Of a stretch of 64,000 bases of DNA, positions 53,040 through 62,435 are shown piece by piece (the stretch's first letter is position 1; every line of letters starts with the position of its first letter). The DNA lies in NCBI RefSeq assembly GCF_902150025.1, contig NZ_CABFVS010000011.1, positions 62,001 through 126,000 on the forward strand. Reading direction: 5' to 3'. Source of the stretch: Bartonella massiliensis (lineage in GTDB: Bacteria; Pseudomonadota; Alphaproteobacteria; Rhizobiales; Rhizobiaceae). The notes beneath the pieces are model-generated. The model ran no database searches. It was not told the origin of the DNA and was given only the letters and a program-made list of their open reading frames with translations. The position numbers and the translations under genes were made by a program.

Positions 53040-54344
53040 ATGAATCATCCGGATATTGCTAGACGTGTTTACGATCATACTTGGAAACTTGATCCCATTA
53101 TTCGTTCACTTCTTGATACGGATTTTTATAAGCTTCTTATGGTACAGATGATTTGGGGGCTTTATCCCACTGTCAACGTTACTTTTTCTCTTATAAATCG
53201 CTCTAAAACAATACGTCTTGCTGATGATATTGATGAGAGTGAATTACGTGCCCAACTTGACCACGCCCTTAGTTTGCGCTTTACAAAAAAAGAAATGATC
53301 TGGCTCGCTGGTAATACATTTTATGGACGCAAACAAATTTTTGAACCGGATTTTCTTCAGTGGCTTGAGAATTTTCAACTTCCAGAATATGAACTAATCC
53401 GTAAAGATGGCCAATATATTCTTCATTTTCATGGTCCGTGGGCTTATAGCTCTATGTGGGAAATTCCAGCTCTTGCTATTATCAGTGAGTTACGTTCACG
53501 TGCTGCTATGAAAAAATTAGATCGTTTTGCTCTTGATGTACTTTATGCGCGGGCTAAAGCAAAAATGTGGAGTAAAGTTGAACGTCTTAGAAAATTGTCT
53601 GATATTAAAATATCCGACTTTGGTACACGACGCCGCCATTCTTTTTTATGGCAGCGCTGGTGTGTGGAAGCATTAAAAGAAGGTATTGGTCCTTTTTTTA
53701 CGGGAACGTCGAATGTCCTTCTTGCCATGGATACAGATTTAGAAGCTCTTGGAACCAATGCACACGAATTACCTATGGTTATTGCTGCTCTTAGCAACAA
53801 CGATGATGAATTACGCAGAGCTCCGTATCAAGTTTTGCAAGATTGGAATCGTTATTATGGTGGAAATCTTCTGATTGTTTTACCTGATACCTTTGGTACA
53901 GAAGCATTTTTATGTGATGCTCCAGATTGGGTCGCAGATTGGACGGGCTTTAGACCGGATAGTGCACCTCCTATTGAAGGTGGTGAACGACTTATTCAGT
54001 GGTGGAAAGAAAAAGGGAAAGATCCACGCGAAAAACTCTTAATTTTTTCTGACGCACTTGATGTTGATACAATTGAAAAAACCTATCATCATTTCCATGG
54101 GAAAGTGCGCATGGGTTTTGGATGGGGCACGGATCTTACCAATGACTTTACAGGCTGTGCTCCTCAAGAAATTGCAACCATTGATGCTCTTTCTCTTGTT
54201 TGTAAGGTGACCCATGCCAATGGACGACCAGCCGTAAAACTTTCAGATAATCCTGAAAAGACGATCGGCGATTCAAAAGAAGTACAACGTTATTTGAATT
54301 TTTTTGGTAATAAAAAGCGCGTTGCTAGACCTATAAAAATGTAG
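53040..54344 (+). CDS. pncB: nicotinate phosphoribosyltransferase
   Basis: PncB makes nicotinate mononucleotide from nicotinate and phosphoribosyl pyrophosphate in NAD salvage. The 434-residue protein has [20 protein letters not shown] near the N-terminus, the [11 protein letters not shown] motif (about residues 193-203), [10 protein letters not shown], and the phosphate-binding [10 protein letters not shown] near the C-terminus. The length is normal. It is a single-gene unit with a terminator after it. Salvage of host nicotinate would suit an intracellular lifestyle, but no de novo NAD genes can be judged from this window. Confidence 0.95.
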   Translation: MNHPDIARRVYDHTWKLDPIIRSLLDTDFYKLLMVQMIWGLYPTVNVTFSLINRSKTIRLADDIDESELRAQLDHALSLRFTKKEMIWLAGNTFYGRKQIFEPDFLQWLENFQLPEYELIRKDGQYILHFHGPWAYSSMWEIPALAIISELRSRAAMKKLDRFALDVLYARAKAKMWSKVERLRKLSDIKISDFGTRRRHSFLWQRWCVEALKEGIGPFFTGTSNVLLAMDTDLEALGTNAHELPMVIAALSNNDDELRRAPYQVLQDWNRYYGGNLLIVLPDTFGTEAFLCDAPDWVADWTGFRPDSAPPIEGGERLIQWWKEKGKDPREKLLIFSDALDVDTIEKTYHHFHGKVRMGFGWGTDLTNDFTGCAPQEIATIDALSLVCKVTHANGRPAVKLSDNPEKTIGDSKEVQRYLNFFGNKKRVARPIKM

Positions 54345-54370
54345 TTGCGGACCTTTAAAACGGGTTATCG

Positions 54371-54400
54371 CCTTATCATATTTTTTATAAGGTTTATTTT
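54371..54400 (+). terminator. pncB terminator
   Basis: CCTTAT (54371-54376) pairs with ATAAGG (54387-54392) and is followed by TTTATTTT, 27 bases after the stop. Confidence 0.6.
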
Positions 54401-54474
54401 CCTGAGGACGAGGATTCTTTAACCCTTGCAGCTTTCGTAAATAGTTTGGCTTCTTATTGAGTGGATTTTTTTGG

Positions 54475-54932
54475 CTTGCCACACATGCGATTTTCTTCGC
54501 GTAAAACAGAACGCCATTGATTTGCACACTCACGGGCTTGTTTTAAAGAGGTATCTCTCAAAGCGCACCACACCCATTTCATGGCGGCACTCGTGAATAG
54601 TATAACGGTAAAGCCCCCTGGAATAATATAAAATCCATTGAGCCCCCATCTTTACACGTGATTAAGAGCAAGCCGGCATCATCACATACTTGTGTCAGCC
54701 TTTGAGTGTTGCGGAGCAACCCTTGGGCTTGTAAGACGGTTCATGAAAAGCCATTTTTAATCCTTTTTTTAACAGTTTCACTCCATACACTCACCCCGTT
54801 TATGATGTGCAAACGAATGGTTTTGATTGATTAAAGATAAACAGATTTGAAATGAGAGAATCTTACGATATTCGGGGTTATAACTCAATATGAACAACGC
54901 CAAATTAGCATTATAAATCAATATATTATCCT
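54475..54932 (-). pseudogene. integrase relic with leader (minus)
   Basis: One of the better-kept copies. The leader (54932-54755) is followed by ATG at 54754 and MAFHEPSYKPKGCSATLKG. Later parts read across frames as KTSPECANQWRSVLREEN. At about 54500 the match to the other copies ends abruptly; the continuing frame (GKPKKSTQ, then KPNYLRKLQGLKNPRPQENK at 54395-54450) is unlike the integrase and is unidentified. This junction lies within about 150 bases of the pncB stop. Confidence 0.75.
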
Positions 54933-55084
54933 TAAAATAAAGTTCGATAAGAAAAACTTAAAAATATGCATGATGCACTTAAAAAAAACTTACCGTGTCA
55001 AGGAAGTTTAGCGAAAGAAACTTACATACTTTATATCATTGTTATAAGTAACGTTGTTACGGCATGGACAGGATACTATTATTT

Positions 55085-55490
55085 TGCATGTTGAGTGATG
55101 ATGGCCAAAAACTATAAGTTTTCTCATTTTTAATCTATTTTTGGATTAAGCACAATCATCTCTTTGCATGTTACGATAAGTGGAATGGTTTCGTGTGGAT
55201 AAAAACTATAAAACAGCTCTTATGAATGTAAAAGGCTATTGCAATATTCGCAGTTGGCAAGGCAACCTTTGAGGATGACAAATAGCATAGTGACAATCGG
55301 TTCACATCTTACAAAGGAAGGATGGTGGTGACCAAATAGATTTCACTCTACAGGATATCTACTGCTACGCTTTGTATGGGACTCTCATGAAATGAGTATA
55401 AAGCATTGAGAAATGTTTTGTGTAAAATAAGCGCGTAAATAACACGATAGGCATGAGGTTTTTTTTATTTTATATGAAAGACGTGTTTCA
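55085..55490 (+). pseudogene. integrase relic (plus, strongly decayed)
   Basis: Very damaged copy. Recognisable blocks are the leader end (TTTTCTCATTTTTAATCTAT near 55120, GATTAAGCACAATCATCTC), the TCTTATGAATG region, and the AAGCATTGAGAAATGTTTTG block near 55402 that matches LRNVS. It lies between the minus copy and the plus copy that starts at 55702. Confidence 0.5.
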
Positions 55491-55701
55491 TAAAAACAGA
55501 GAATACAACCTATTTTATTTTTAATAAGTTTTATGCAAAGTTAAAAAATTTATTTACGTGTATATCATCATAAGAATATGTAGATGTATAAAGTCATGTG
55601 AATAAAACTCTATTGTTTTTTATGGTTTATCCTTAAGCTAGAAATTAGGGGGAACATTAAAGATTGCTATAATAGACGGATTTCTTAATCTAGGAAATGA
55701 A

Positions 55702-56215
55702 TTGATTTATAATGATAATTCATTGTTTTGTATGTTGAATGAGAGTCCCGAATATTGTAAGATTCTCTCATTTCAAATCTCTCTCATGTTGGATCAATCA
55801 AAACCACTCGCTTGCACGTTAAAAGCGGGATGAATGTGTGGAGTGAAACTGTACAATAAAAATGGCTTTTCATGAACCGTCTTACAAACCCAAAGGTTGC
55901 TCCGCAATACTTAAAGGCTGGCACAAGTGTGATGATGCCGGCTTGCTCCTAATCACGCGTAAAGATGGGGGGCTCAATGGATTTTATATTATTCCAGAGG
56001 GCTTTACCGTTATACCATTCACGAGTGCCGCCATGAAATGGGTGTGGTGCGCTTTGAGAGATGTTTCTTTAAAACAAGTCCGTGAGTGTGCAAATCAATG
56101 TCGTTCTATTTTACGTGAGGGTCGTGATCCCATTAAGGAACGTGAGAAACAAAAGCGCGAAGCAATAAGCAATCTCTATTATTTAAAAGATATTGCTGTA
56201 GATGCTTTTGTATGA
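55702..56215 (+). pseudogene. integrase relic with leader (plus, 117-codon open frame)
   Basis: The leader (55702-55861) includes the inverted repeat AATGAGAG ... CTCTCATT near 55737. ATG at 55862 opens 117 codons: MAFHEPSYKPKGCSAILKGW, then CDDAGLLLITRKDGG, then ALRDVSLKQVRECANQCRSI, then LREGRDPIKEREKQKREAIS, and a stop after DIAVDAFV. The middle (about residues 44-65) is out of frame relative to the other copies, so although the frame is open it is not an intact integrase. A complete P4-type integrase has about 400 residues; this ends before the core-binding domain. Confidence 0.75.
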
Positions 56216-56579
56216 TGTTCTCATCAAGAGATATGAAAATAAACGGAATGCCTTGTTACAAAATACGATATCAATGCGTTTTCAATAGAAATGTTTATAG
56301 AGATTTGTATGAATATGCTTTACAAAAAAATGAAGTCTTTTCGTAAATGTAATTTATCATTTTTTACAAAGCAACTTTTTATGAGTTTTAAGGGAGGGAG
56401 TGCATAATTTTCTTGGCTCATAAGAGTTATTGCACAAACATACAATTAATCAATTACTCTTAAAAAGCTTGTTATTTCATATGCGTCTTAGATCTCGAGA
56501 GGTTATATCTAAAACTTGAAAAATAGTTCTCACAAATAAGTCAAAGCTAAAAAGAGCATCTTATAAAGTTTTTTTGTCA
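56216..56579. other. gap between relic and DUF454 gene
   Basis: No gene or repeat recognised. Confidence 0.5.
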
Positions 56580-56966
56580 TTATGAAGATGGACGTGTTAC
56601 CATGTAAATAGCAATTAACAGTAATATAACAGCAACGAGTAAAGAAATCCACAAAGGAGGGGTCACCATCACAAAAAAGGATAAAAATCCCCCCGTCATA
56701 CTCATTACTGCAAAAACTTTAATAAATGGGGAGATAGCTCTTTTTTCTTCCCATCGTTTAAGAGGGGGACCAAAAATATGATGATTATTCAACCACTGAT
56801 GAAAACGTGGGGAAGAACGCGTAAAACACCATGAGGCAACCAATAAAAAAGGCACAGTTGGCATAATAGGTAATACGACGCCGATAATACCTAATATAAC
56901 CATGATCCAACCTGCTATAGAGTAGCAGATGCGCAAAGGATGTGATATTTTGGAATATTTCTTCAT
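56580..56966 (-). CDS. DUF454 (YbaN-like) inner membrane protein
   Basis: A 128-residue membrane protein with about four hydrophobic segments in two halves. The family signature is IAGWIMVILGIIGVVLPIMP, then TVPFLLVASWCFTRSSPRFH, then WLNNHHIFGPPLKRWEEKRA. The function is unknown. The ATG at 56966 follows AAGAGA. It lies downstream of sitABCD on the same strand, but a strong terminator at 57171-57197 separates them, so it probably has its own promoter in the region 56967-57170. In some rhizobia YbaN-like genes sit near iron-regulated genes, so the position here may be meaningful. Confidence 0.88.
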   Translation of the reverse strand: MKKYSKISHPLRICYSIAGWIMVILGIIGVVLPIMPTVPFLLVASWCFTRSSPRFHQWLNNHHIFGPPLKRWEEKRAISPFIKVFAVMSMTGGFLSFFVMVTPPLWISLLVAVILLLIAIYMVTRPSS

Positions 56967-57355
56967 TCTCTTGTATTATTTTCTTCCACACAAAAATGTT
57001 ACATCTATTTTTTGTTGATGTGTTTGGCGCACAAACATTCTCTACGTCTTCATGTGTAAGCGTCTTTGCTGTTATAAGTTCCTTAAAGATATTAAATAGC
57101 TTCGCAATATGATAATTATTTTATGACTTCAAGAAATAAAAAAAGATTCTGGAAAATTAAAAAAATAAAAAGGCTGCAGAATAAATCGATGCAGCCTCTT
57201 AATTAAGAATGCAGCATTAGGGGGGGAGAATATGCACTGCATTCATTTGCTAGACATTAGGAGGAAAAATAACCTAGCACTCACGAATCTAATTAAAATA
57301 AGTATGAGAAACAATATATAAAAATGCATGGCTGATATGCATGAATTTTAAACCT
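56967..57355. other. gap between DUF454 gene and sitD
   Basis: Holds the sit operon terminator (57171-57197) and presumably the promoter of the DUF454 gene. Nothing else is seen. Confidence 0.5.
57171..57197 (-). terminator. sitABCD operon terminator
   Basis: AGGCTGCA (57171-57178) pairs with TGCAGCCT (57190-57197). On the minus strand the stem is followed by TTTTATTTTTTT, so it ends the operon coming from the right. Confidence 0.85.
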
Positions 57356-58261
57356 TCAAGTTTCTTGAACTGTGTTTCGACGAAAGAAAATTGCCATGAA
57401 GATAGCGATAAAAATTAACGTCAAGATCAACACAATTGTGGAAGCAGAATCAGAACCGATAAATAAGCTGAGATAAATCCCTAAAAAACCAGAAAAAGCT
57501 GCAACAAATATAGCGATCATCAACATGAAAGAAAACCGTTTTGTGACAAGATAGGCAATTGCTCCTGGTGCTATTAATAAAGAAATAACGAGAACAATAC
57601 CAACCGCTTTTAAAGCTGCAACAATCGTGAGAGAAATCATGGTTAAAAGAGTATAGTGGAGCAGTGATATTCGCAGTCCCATGGCACGGCCTTGAACTGA
57701 ATCAAAAATATACAGCATAAAATCACGCCATTTTGCTCCTAGAATAAAAGTAACAATGACAGAAATGATCGCTGTCTGCGTAATATCAAGCCAATTAACG
57801 CCCAATAGATTACCGAATAGAATATGATTTAAATCTAGGCTACTATAGATAGATGTTGCCAAAACAAGTCCCAAACCAAACATCGATGAAAAAACAACAC
57901 CCATTACTGTATCTTGTTTGATACGACTATTGCTTCCCAAAAAACCTGTTGTTAGTGCACAAACCATACCGGCAACAAAAGCGCCGCAAGTAATTAAAGT
58001 CATTGTAATATTCTCTGGACGCATATGCTGGAACCAAGCAAATGGCAAAGAAGTTAAAAATGCTATCACCCACGGTGTTGTCATATAACCAACAACAACA
58101 CCTGGAAAAACAGCATGGGAAATGGCATCGCCTAACAGCGCCCATCCTTTTAAAATAAGAAAACAGGAAAGCATTGCCATTGGAATAGAAAGGATTGTAA
58201 CAATAAGCATGCCTTTCAGCATAAAAGAAAACTGAAAAGGAAGTAGTAATTGATCAATCAT
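57356..58261 (-). CDS. sitD: Mn/Fe ABC transporter, permease (SitD-like)
   Basis: A 301-residue permease of the ABC-3 (metal ion) family with about eight hydrophobic helices. GWALLGDAISHAVFPGVVVG (near residues 39-58) and AVGIVLVISLLIAPGAIAYL (near 218-237) are the usual family marks. It should form the membrane channel with the paralogous SitC. Its ATG overlaps the sitC stop by four bases. The last gene of the operon, followed by a strong terminator. The symbol follows operon order; yfeD or mntD are used for the same role. Confidence 0.9.
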   Translation of the reverse strand: MIDQLLLPFQFSFMLKGMLIVTILSIPMAMLSCFLILKGWALLGDAISHAVFPGVVVGYMTTPWVIAFLTSLPFAWFQHMRPENITMTLITCGAFVAGMVCALTTGFLGSNSRIKQDTVMGVVFSSMFGLGLVLATSIYSSLDLNHILFGNLLGVNWLDITQTAIISVIVTFILGAKWRDFMLYIFDSVQGRAMGLRISLLHYTLLTMISLTIVAALKAVGIVLVISLLIAPGAIAYLVTKRFSFMLMIAIFVAAFSGFLGIYLSLFIGSDSASTIVLILTLIFIAIFMAIFFRRNTVQET

Positions 58262-59124
58262 GATAACATCACACCTTTTTTGGCTGCATTTATACGTAAA
58301 CGCGCAGCAATATATCCGTGTTTAGGAGCAAAAATAAAAGCTAATATAAATAGAAATGCTTGAAAAAGCACGACAACACCACCTGTTTGCGCATTTAAAA
58401 AATAACTCACATAAACACCTAATACGCTTGTGAACGTTCCAATTATAACCGCAATAACCAAAACATTTACAAAACGATCACTTAAAAGATAAGCTGTTGC
58501 ACCAGGTGTCACAACCAAACAAATGACCAAAAATGCTCCAACCGTTTGCATTGCAGCAACAGTACAAGCAGCAAGCAATGTGAAAAAGAGAATCTTTAAA
58601 AAGTTTACGTTCAATCCAATGGCATGGGCATGTGTTTCATCAAATAAAGAAACGAGGAGATCTTTCCATTTCAAAAGCAGTATAAATAAAGACAAAAAAC
58701 CAATGAAAGCTAATTGTATAATATCTGATGAACTAACCGCTAAAATATTTCCTAAAACAATCGTATCAATATTAACAGCCATCGGTTTTAATGATTTAAG
58801 AAATAATCCAAAAGCAAAAAAGGAAGAAAAAATGAGACCAATAATGGTATCTTCTTTCAGTTTTGTCCGCTGATTAAAAAACAGCATTGCTGCTGCTGCG
58901 AGACCGCCAGAAAAAAAAGCGCCAAGTGAAAAAGGTAACCCTAAAAGGTAAGCTCCTGCCACACCAGGAACAATCGAATGAGACAGCGCATCACCAATCA
59001 ATGACCAACCTTTTAACATTAAAAAAGCCGAAAGAAAGGCACAAACACACCCAACTAATCCAGAAACCCACATTGCATTCACCATATATTGATAGCTCAG
59101 TGGTTCAAGCAACCAAGAAATCAT
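58258..59124 (-). CDS. sitC: Mn/Fe ABC transporter, permease (SitC-like)
   Basis: A 288-residue permease related to SitD, with about eight helices. The family motif is [20 protein letters not shown] (near residues 39-58), and [20 protein letters not shown] lies in the C-terminal half. Two different permease genes (C and D) are characteristic of SitABCD/YfeABCD manganese-iron importers, while zinc ZnuABC has only one. It overlaps sitB and sitD by four bases each. Confidence 0.9.
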   Translation of the reverse strand: MISWLLEPLSYQYMVNAMWVSGLVGCVCAFLSAFLMLKGWSLIGDALSHSIVPGVAGAYLLGLPFSLGAFFSGGLAAAAMLFFNQRTKLKEDTIIGLIFSSFFAFGLFLKSLKPMAVNIDTIVLGNILAVSSSDIIQLAFIGFLSLFILLLKWKDLLVSLFDETHAHAIGLNVNFLKILFFTLLAACTVAAMQTVGAFLVICLVVTPGATAYLLSDRFVNVLVIAVIIGTFTSVLGVYVSYFLNAQTGGVVVLFQAFLFILAFIFAPKHGYIAARLRINAAKKGVMLS

Positions 59125-59951
59125 GCAACATGCTCCACTCTTTCAACATTATCACAAACTGTAGATTGTTTTCTTCCCATGAAAGCATCACTTTTTTTTG
59201 TGCTTTGAAGATTAAAAAGATGGTGATGCAAAGATCCTCCAAAAGTTTTCTCCAGATTTTCCTTTGTAAAGATTTTTTCTGTTAACCCAGAAGCTAAAAC
59301 GGTTCCTTTTATTAAAACCGTGTGGTCACAAAATTCTGGAACAGAGCCTAAATTGTGAGTAGAGACCAAGATTACTGCTCCTTCTTTACGAAGATCTTGT
59401 AACAAAGCAATGATTTTATCTTCTGTGGTAACATCAACCCCTGTAAACGGCTCATCTAATAAAATAGCTTTTGCTTTTTGTGCTAGAGCACGCGCTAGAA
59501 AAACACGTTTTTTTTGTCCACCAGAAAGTTCTCCAATCTGGCGCTTTGCAAAAGGCAACATATCAACACGCTCTAAGGCAATACGGACAGCTTCATAATC
59601 TTGTGTACGGGCATAGCGAAAGAAATTCATATGACCGTACCGTCCCATCAAGACAACATCTTCAACCAGAACAGGAAAATTCCAATCCACATCTTCACTT
59701 TGAGGAACATAAGCAATAAGGTTTTTTTTCAAAGCCATATCAACAGGCAAATCAAATATGCGAATTTTTCCTTTTGAGGGGCGTACAAACCCCATAATCG
59801 TTTTAAACAATGTTGATTTACCAGATCCATTCACACCAACCAATGCCGTAATAGAACCTTTTGGGCTTTCAAAATTTACTTCGCGTAAAGCTGTATGTCC
59901 ATTACGATAAGTTACTGTTACTCCTTCGGCAAATATTCCAGATTTCGTCAT
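59121..59951 (-). CDS. sitB: Mn/Fe ABC transporter, ATP-binding protein (SitB-like)
   Basis: A 276-residue ATPase. Walker A is GVNGSGKST (residues 39-47), the signature is LSGGQ (142-146), and Walker B is AILLDEP (162-168) followed by the H-loop [13 protein letters not shown]. It powers metal uptake through SitC and SitD. About 30 residues at the C-terminus ([20 protein letters not shown]) extend past the core domain. The four-base overlaps on both sides point to coupled translation. Confidence 0.93.
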   Translation of the reverse strand: MTKSGIFAEGVTVTYRNGHTALREVNFESPKGSITALVGVNGSGKSTLFKTIMGFVRPSKGKIRIFDLPVDMALKKNLIAYVPQSEDVDWNFPVLVEDVVLMGRYGHMNFFRYARTQDYEAVRIALERVDMLPFAKRQIGELSGGQKKRVFLARALAQKAKAILLDEPFTGVDVTTEDKIIALLQDLRKEGAVILVSTHNLGSVPEFCDHTVLIKGTVLASGLTEKIFTKENLEKTFGGSLHHHLFNLQSTKKSDAFMGRKQSTVCDNVERVEHVA

Positions 59952-60856
59952 TGGCTTTTTACTCCCTCTAATAAGGCTTTGCTAATACGTCCACTTGTGA
60001 CACGTAATAAATCAATATAAGTGGGAACCTCACCATTTTTCTCACTGAGAGAATCAACATAGAGAACACCACCGTATTTGGCTCCTGTTTCTCTTGCGAC
60101 TTGTTTTGCAGGTGCGGGAGAAATTGTGCTTTCAGAAAAAATAACTTGAATATTATGTTTGCGAATCATATCAATAACATGCTTAACCTGCTGTGGTGTT
60201 CCTTGCTGGTCAGCATTAATGGGCCATAAATAGAGTTCTTTCAGATCAAAATCATGTGCTAAATAGCTGAAGGCACCTTCACTGGTCACAAGCCAACGCT
60301 TATCTTGAGGTACTGCTGCCAATTCCGACCTAATTGGATCAATCGTTGCACGAATCTTCTTTTTATAAATTTCAGCATTTTCTTTATAAATAGCAGCATG
60401 CTCAGGATCATATTTTACAAAAGCATCGCGTATATTATCAACATAAATTAAAGCGGCAGTTGGTGACATCCAAGCATGAGGATTTGGCTTACCGCTAAAT
60501 GGGCCTTCACCAATTGTAATGGGTACAATGCCTTTTGAAACAACAACACTTGGAACATCCTTGATGTTTTGAAAAAACTTTTCAAACCAAAGCTCTAACT
60601 CTAATCCATTCCACAACACAAGGTTAGCTCCTTGCGCACGCATAAGATCGCGAGGGGTAGGTTGATATTCATGAATCTCAGCACCTGGTTTTGTGATCGA
60701 TTCAACATCAGCAGCATCACCGGCTACATTTCGCGCCATATCAGCAATGATGGTGAATGTTGTAACAGCCTTAAATTTACCAGCACATACTGCTAAATTG
60801 GGAGTAAAAAAAATAAAACTGCCCAGAATTAGAGTAAAAATCTTTTTCATATTCAT
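59948..60856 (-). CDS. sitA: Mn/Fe ABC transporter, periplasmic metal-binding protein (SitA-like)
   Basis: A 302-residue cluster A-I binding protein that captures the metal in the periplasm. Signal peptide: [20 protein letters not shown], with likely cleavage after VCA (residue 25). The ligands expected for Mn/Fe binding are visible: His62 (AEIHEYQ), His127 (PNPHAWM), Glu193 (TSEGAFS) and Asp268 (LYVDSLS). The set His-His-Glu-Asp and the absence of a His-rich loop argue for manganese/iron over zinc. The frame runs upstream to 60898, but ATG at 60856 (after AGAGAAAATTA) gives the signal peptide. First gene of sitABCD, with candidate regulator sites just upstream. Confidence 0.93.
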   Translation of the reverse strand: MNMKKIFTLILGSFIFFTPNLAVCAGKFKAVTTFTIIADMARNVAGDAADVESITKPGAEIHEYQPTPRDLMRAQGANLVLWNGLELELWFEKFFQNIKDVPSVVVSKGIVPITIGEGPFSGKPNPHAWMSPTAALIYVDNIRDAFVKYDPEHAAIYKENAEIYKKKIRATIDPIRSELAAVPQDKRWLVTSEGAFSYLAHDFDLKELYLWPINADQQGTPQQVKHVIDMIRKHNIQVIFSESTISPAPAKQVARETGAKYGGVLYVDSLSEKNGEVPTYIDLLRVTSGRISKALLEGVKSQ

Positions 60857-60876
60857 TAATTTTCTCTTTATTTTAT

Positions 60877-60891
60877 TGCGAATGATTTGCA
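60877..60891. promoter_or_regulatory. candidate Mur/Fur-type operator 1 upstream of sitA
   Basis: The minus strand reads TGCAAATCATTCGCA, an imperfect palindrome (TGCAAAT with ATTCGCA, one mismatch) centred about 28 bases before the sitA start. Rhizobial sitABCD is controlled by the manganese regulator Mur, which binds TGCAAAT-containing palindromes; the match is by memory of that motif and is not tested. Confidence 0.5.
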
Positions 60892-60918
60892 TTATCATGT
60901 AGCAATAACAGTTATCTT

Positions 60919-60930
60919 TTGCATTTGCAA
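60919..60930. promoter_or_regulatory. candidate Mur/Fur-type operator 2 upstream of sitA
   Basis: TTGCA-TT-TGCAA: perfect five-base arms with a two-base spacer, carrying TGCAAAT on the minus strand. It lies 28 bases upstream of operator 1, so the two could flank the sit promoter. Confidence 0.45.
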
Positions 60931-61204
60931 TGAAGGATTTTTACAAAAATTAACTTTTCAAGTTTTTTAAAAACAATTCTTTCTCGCCTTGAAAATTCAC
61001 CTTGAAAAAAAGTGTATAATTTTAAAGAAAAATTGCTTTGTTATTTCGCAAAACATTTTATAAAAACAGAGATATCTTTTTCATTTGTTGCTGGTAAGCT
61101 TATGTTTTATGGCACTTTTTGTCTCATAAAGCCTGTGTCTTTTTTTTGCTGATTAATCAACATCTAAGCCCGATGATAACATATAAATTTATAAGGAAAC
61201 GTGT

Positions 61205-61555
61205 CGTTTTATTAACTTAAGGACCTGAATATCATAGAGTTTTCTCATTTTTATCCTCTTAGTTATGCAATGATTCTCTTTTACTGGTCTATTACAAGCA
61301 GAGTGAGCCTGTACACAAAAACGATAAAAGAGAATAAAAATCCTTCTTATGGCTTCTCGCAAATACAAGGGCTTGTAGCTACATGAAAGACAGAGAAGAG
61401 AGAATATAGTGGAGTCAACTTGCTCTTTTATTCAGCATAAAGAAGATGATGCACAATAAACTTTAATCATACTATTTCATGGGATGCTGTGGTGAAATAA
61501 ACTTAGAAGCATTAAAATATGTTTCTTAAAACAAGCGCACATTTGGAAAAATATT
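61205..61555 (+). pseudogene. integrase relic (plus, strongly decayed)
   Basis: The leader block GACCTGAATATCATAGAGTT near 61221 and the downstream TATGTTTCTTAAAACAAGCG near 61520 (the VSLKQ region) keep the order and spacing of the integrase copies. In between, only scattered matches remain. Confidence 0.5.
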
Positions 61556-62084
61556 ATATTTAAAAGCCTTATAAGCAATTCTCGCTTTTATTTTCTAGAG
61601 TGAAGCAAAAATATTACAGTCTTGTTTGGGGTTGTACTTTGAACTGCAAACACAGTTTTTGGGAGAAAAAATAAGTATGCACAGTAAAAGCTATCTTCTG
61701 ATTATCCGTCCTTTTTAATTTAGCTTTACGTAAAACGAATTTTGAAAGCCCAAAGGGTTTTAGGGTGGACTAGTGAAACTAATTGATCAGTTAAGTGATT
61801 TACAGTTATTATGCGATTTGTGCGATTTTCTATAGTATCTCGAGCTGTATTTTTAATTCATGGAATGCATATTTCTCCATATTTTTACTTTCATTTTCCA
61901 ATGAAATCACATTCTTCACAAAAAACAGAATACTCAAAGATAGAGATTTATCATGTCATGCACGCAACTTTTTTAACACAACATCTTATATTCATTTCAT
62001 GAGTGTGATCTATAAGGCACATACTTCAAAGGAGATGATATTTATTGGGCATTATCATTGACTTTACAAAATGCGGTACCGTTG

Positions 62085-62335
62085 TTTTACTTTTTTAATC
62101 CCAATGTTGCATGATCAATTCCTCATATTGCGATAGGCTTTGGCATTTGAAAGCCTTTATAAGAAGCATTTTGTCTCCTTTTTTATGGTTTTTAAACAAC
62201 TGCGCCACTTTAAGGTACAAAAATAAATGATTGTGATTCATTTAAAGAGGATTTGAAAAATAAGTCTCATAATATTGGGGATTCTTATTTAAGATAAAAA
62301 ATTATCGTTATAAATGAATGGATTGTCGTAAAACT
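62085..62335 (-). pseudogene. integrase leader relic (minus, strongly decayed)
   Basis: The minus strand shows the leader (complement of AAGTCTCATAATATTGGGGA near 62260 and of AAAAATTATCGTTATAAATG near 62297) and the post-MAFHEPS block (complement of GGCTTTGGCATTTGAAAG near 62137). Confidence 0.5.
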
Positions 62336-62381
62336 TTCTTTTAAAAGAATTCCATAGACTTCAAGCCTTTAAAAAATAAAG

Positions 62382-62403
62382 GAGCACTCAAAAGTGCTCC
62401 TGT
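62382..62403 (-). terminator. pheT terminator
   Basis: AGGAGCACT (62382-62390) pairs with AGTGCTCCT (62395-62403), nine perfect pairs with a four-base loop. On the minus strand it is followed by TTATTTTTTAAAGG, 33 bases past the pheT stop. Confidence 0.9.
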
Positions 62404-62435
62404 CTTTATAAAACGTCATTCGAAAAGACTTAACA

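Larger units (their letters stand above)
60931..62381. other. relic-rich gap between sitA and pheT
   Basis: Two integrase relics (61205-61555 plus and 62085-62335 minus) are listed separately. I see no gene at 60931-61200 or 61560-62080; the frames there (61795-62061) are short, Phe/Ser-rich and without ribosome binding sites. Confidence 0.5.

Noticed and set aside
55862-56215. Intact small gene of 117 codons
   Set aside because: The frame is open, but comparison with the other copies shows a frame change in the middle and loss of everything after the arm-binding domain, so it is called a relic.
61795-62061. Plus-strand frames of 88 and 63 codons
   Set aside because: Phe/Ser/Ile-rich as expected of AT-rich noise, overlapping one another in two frames, no ribosome binding site.
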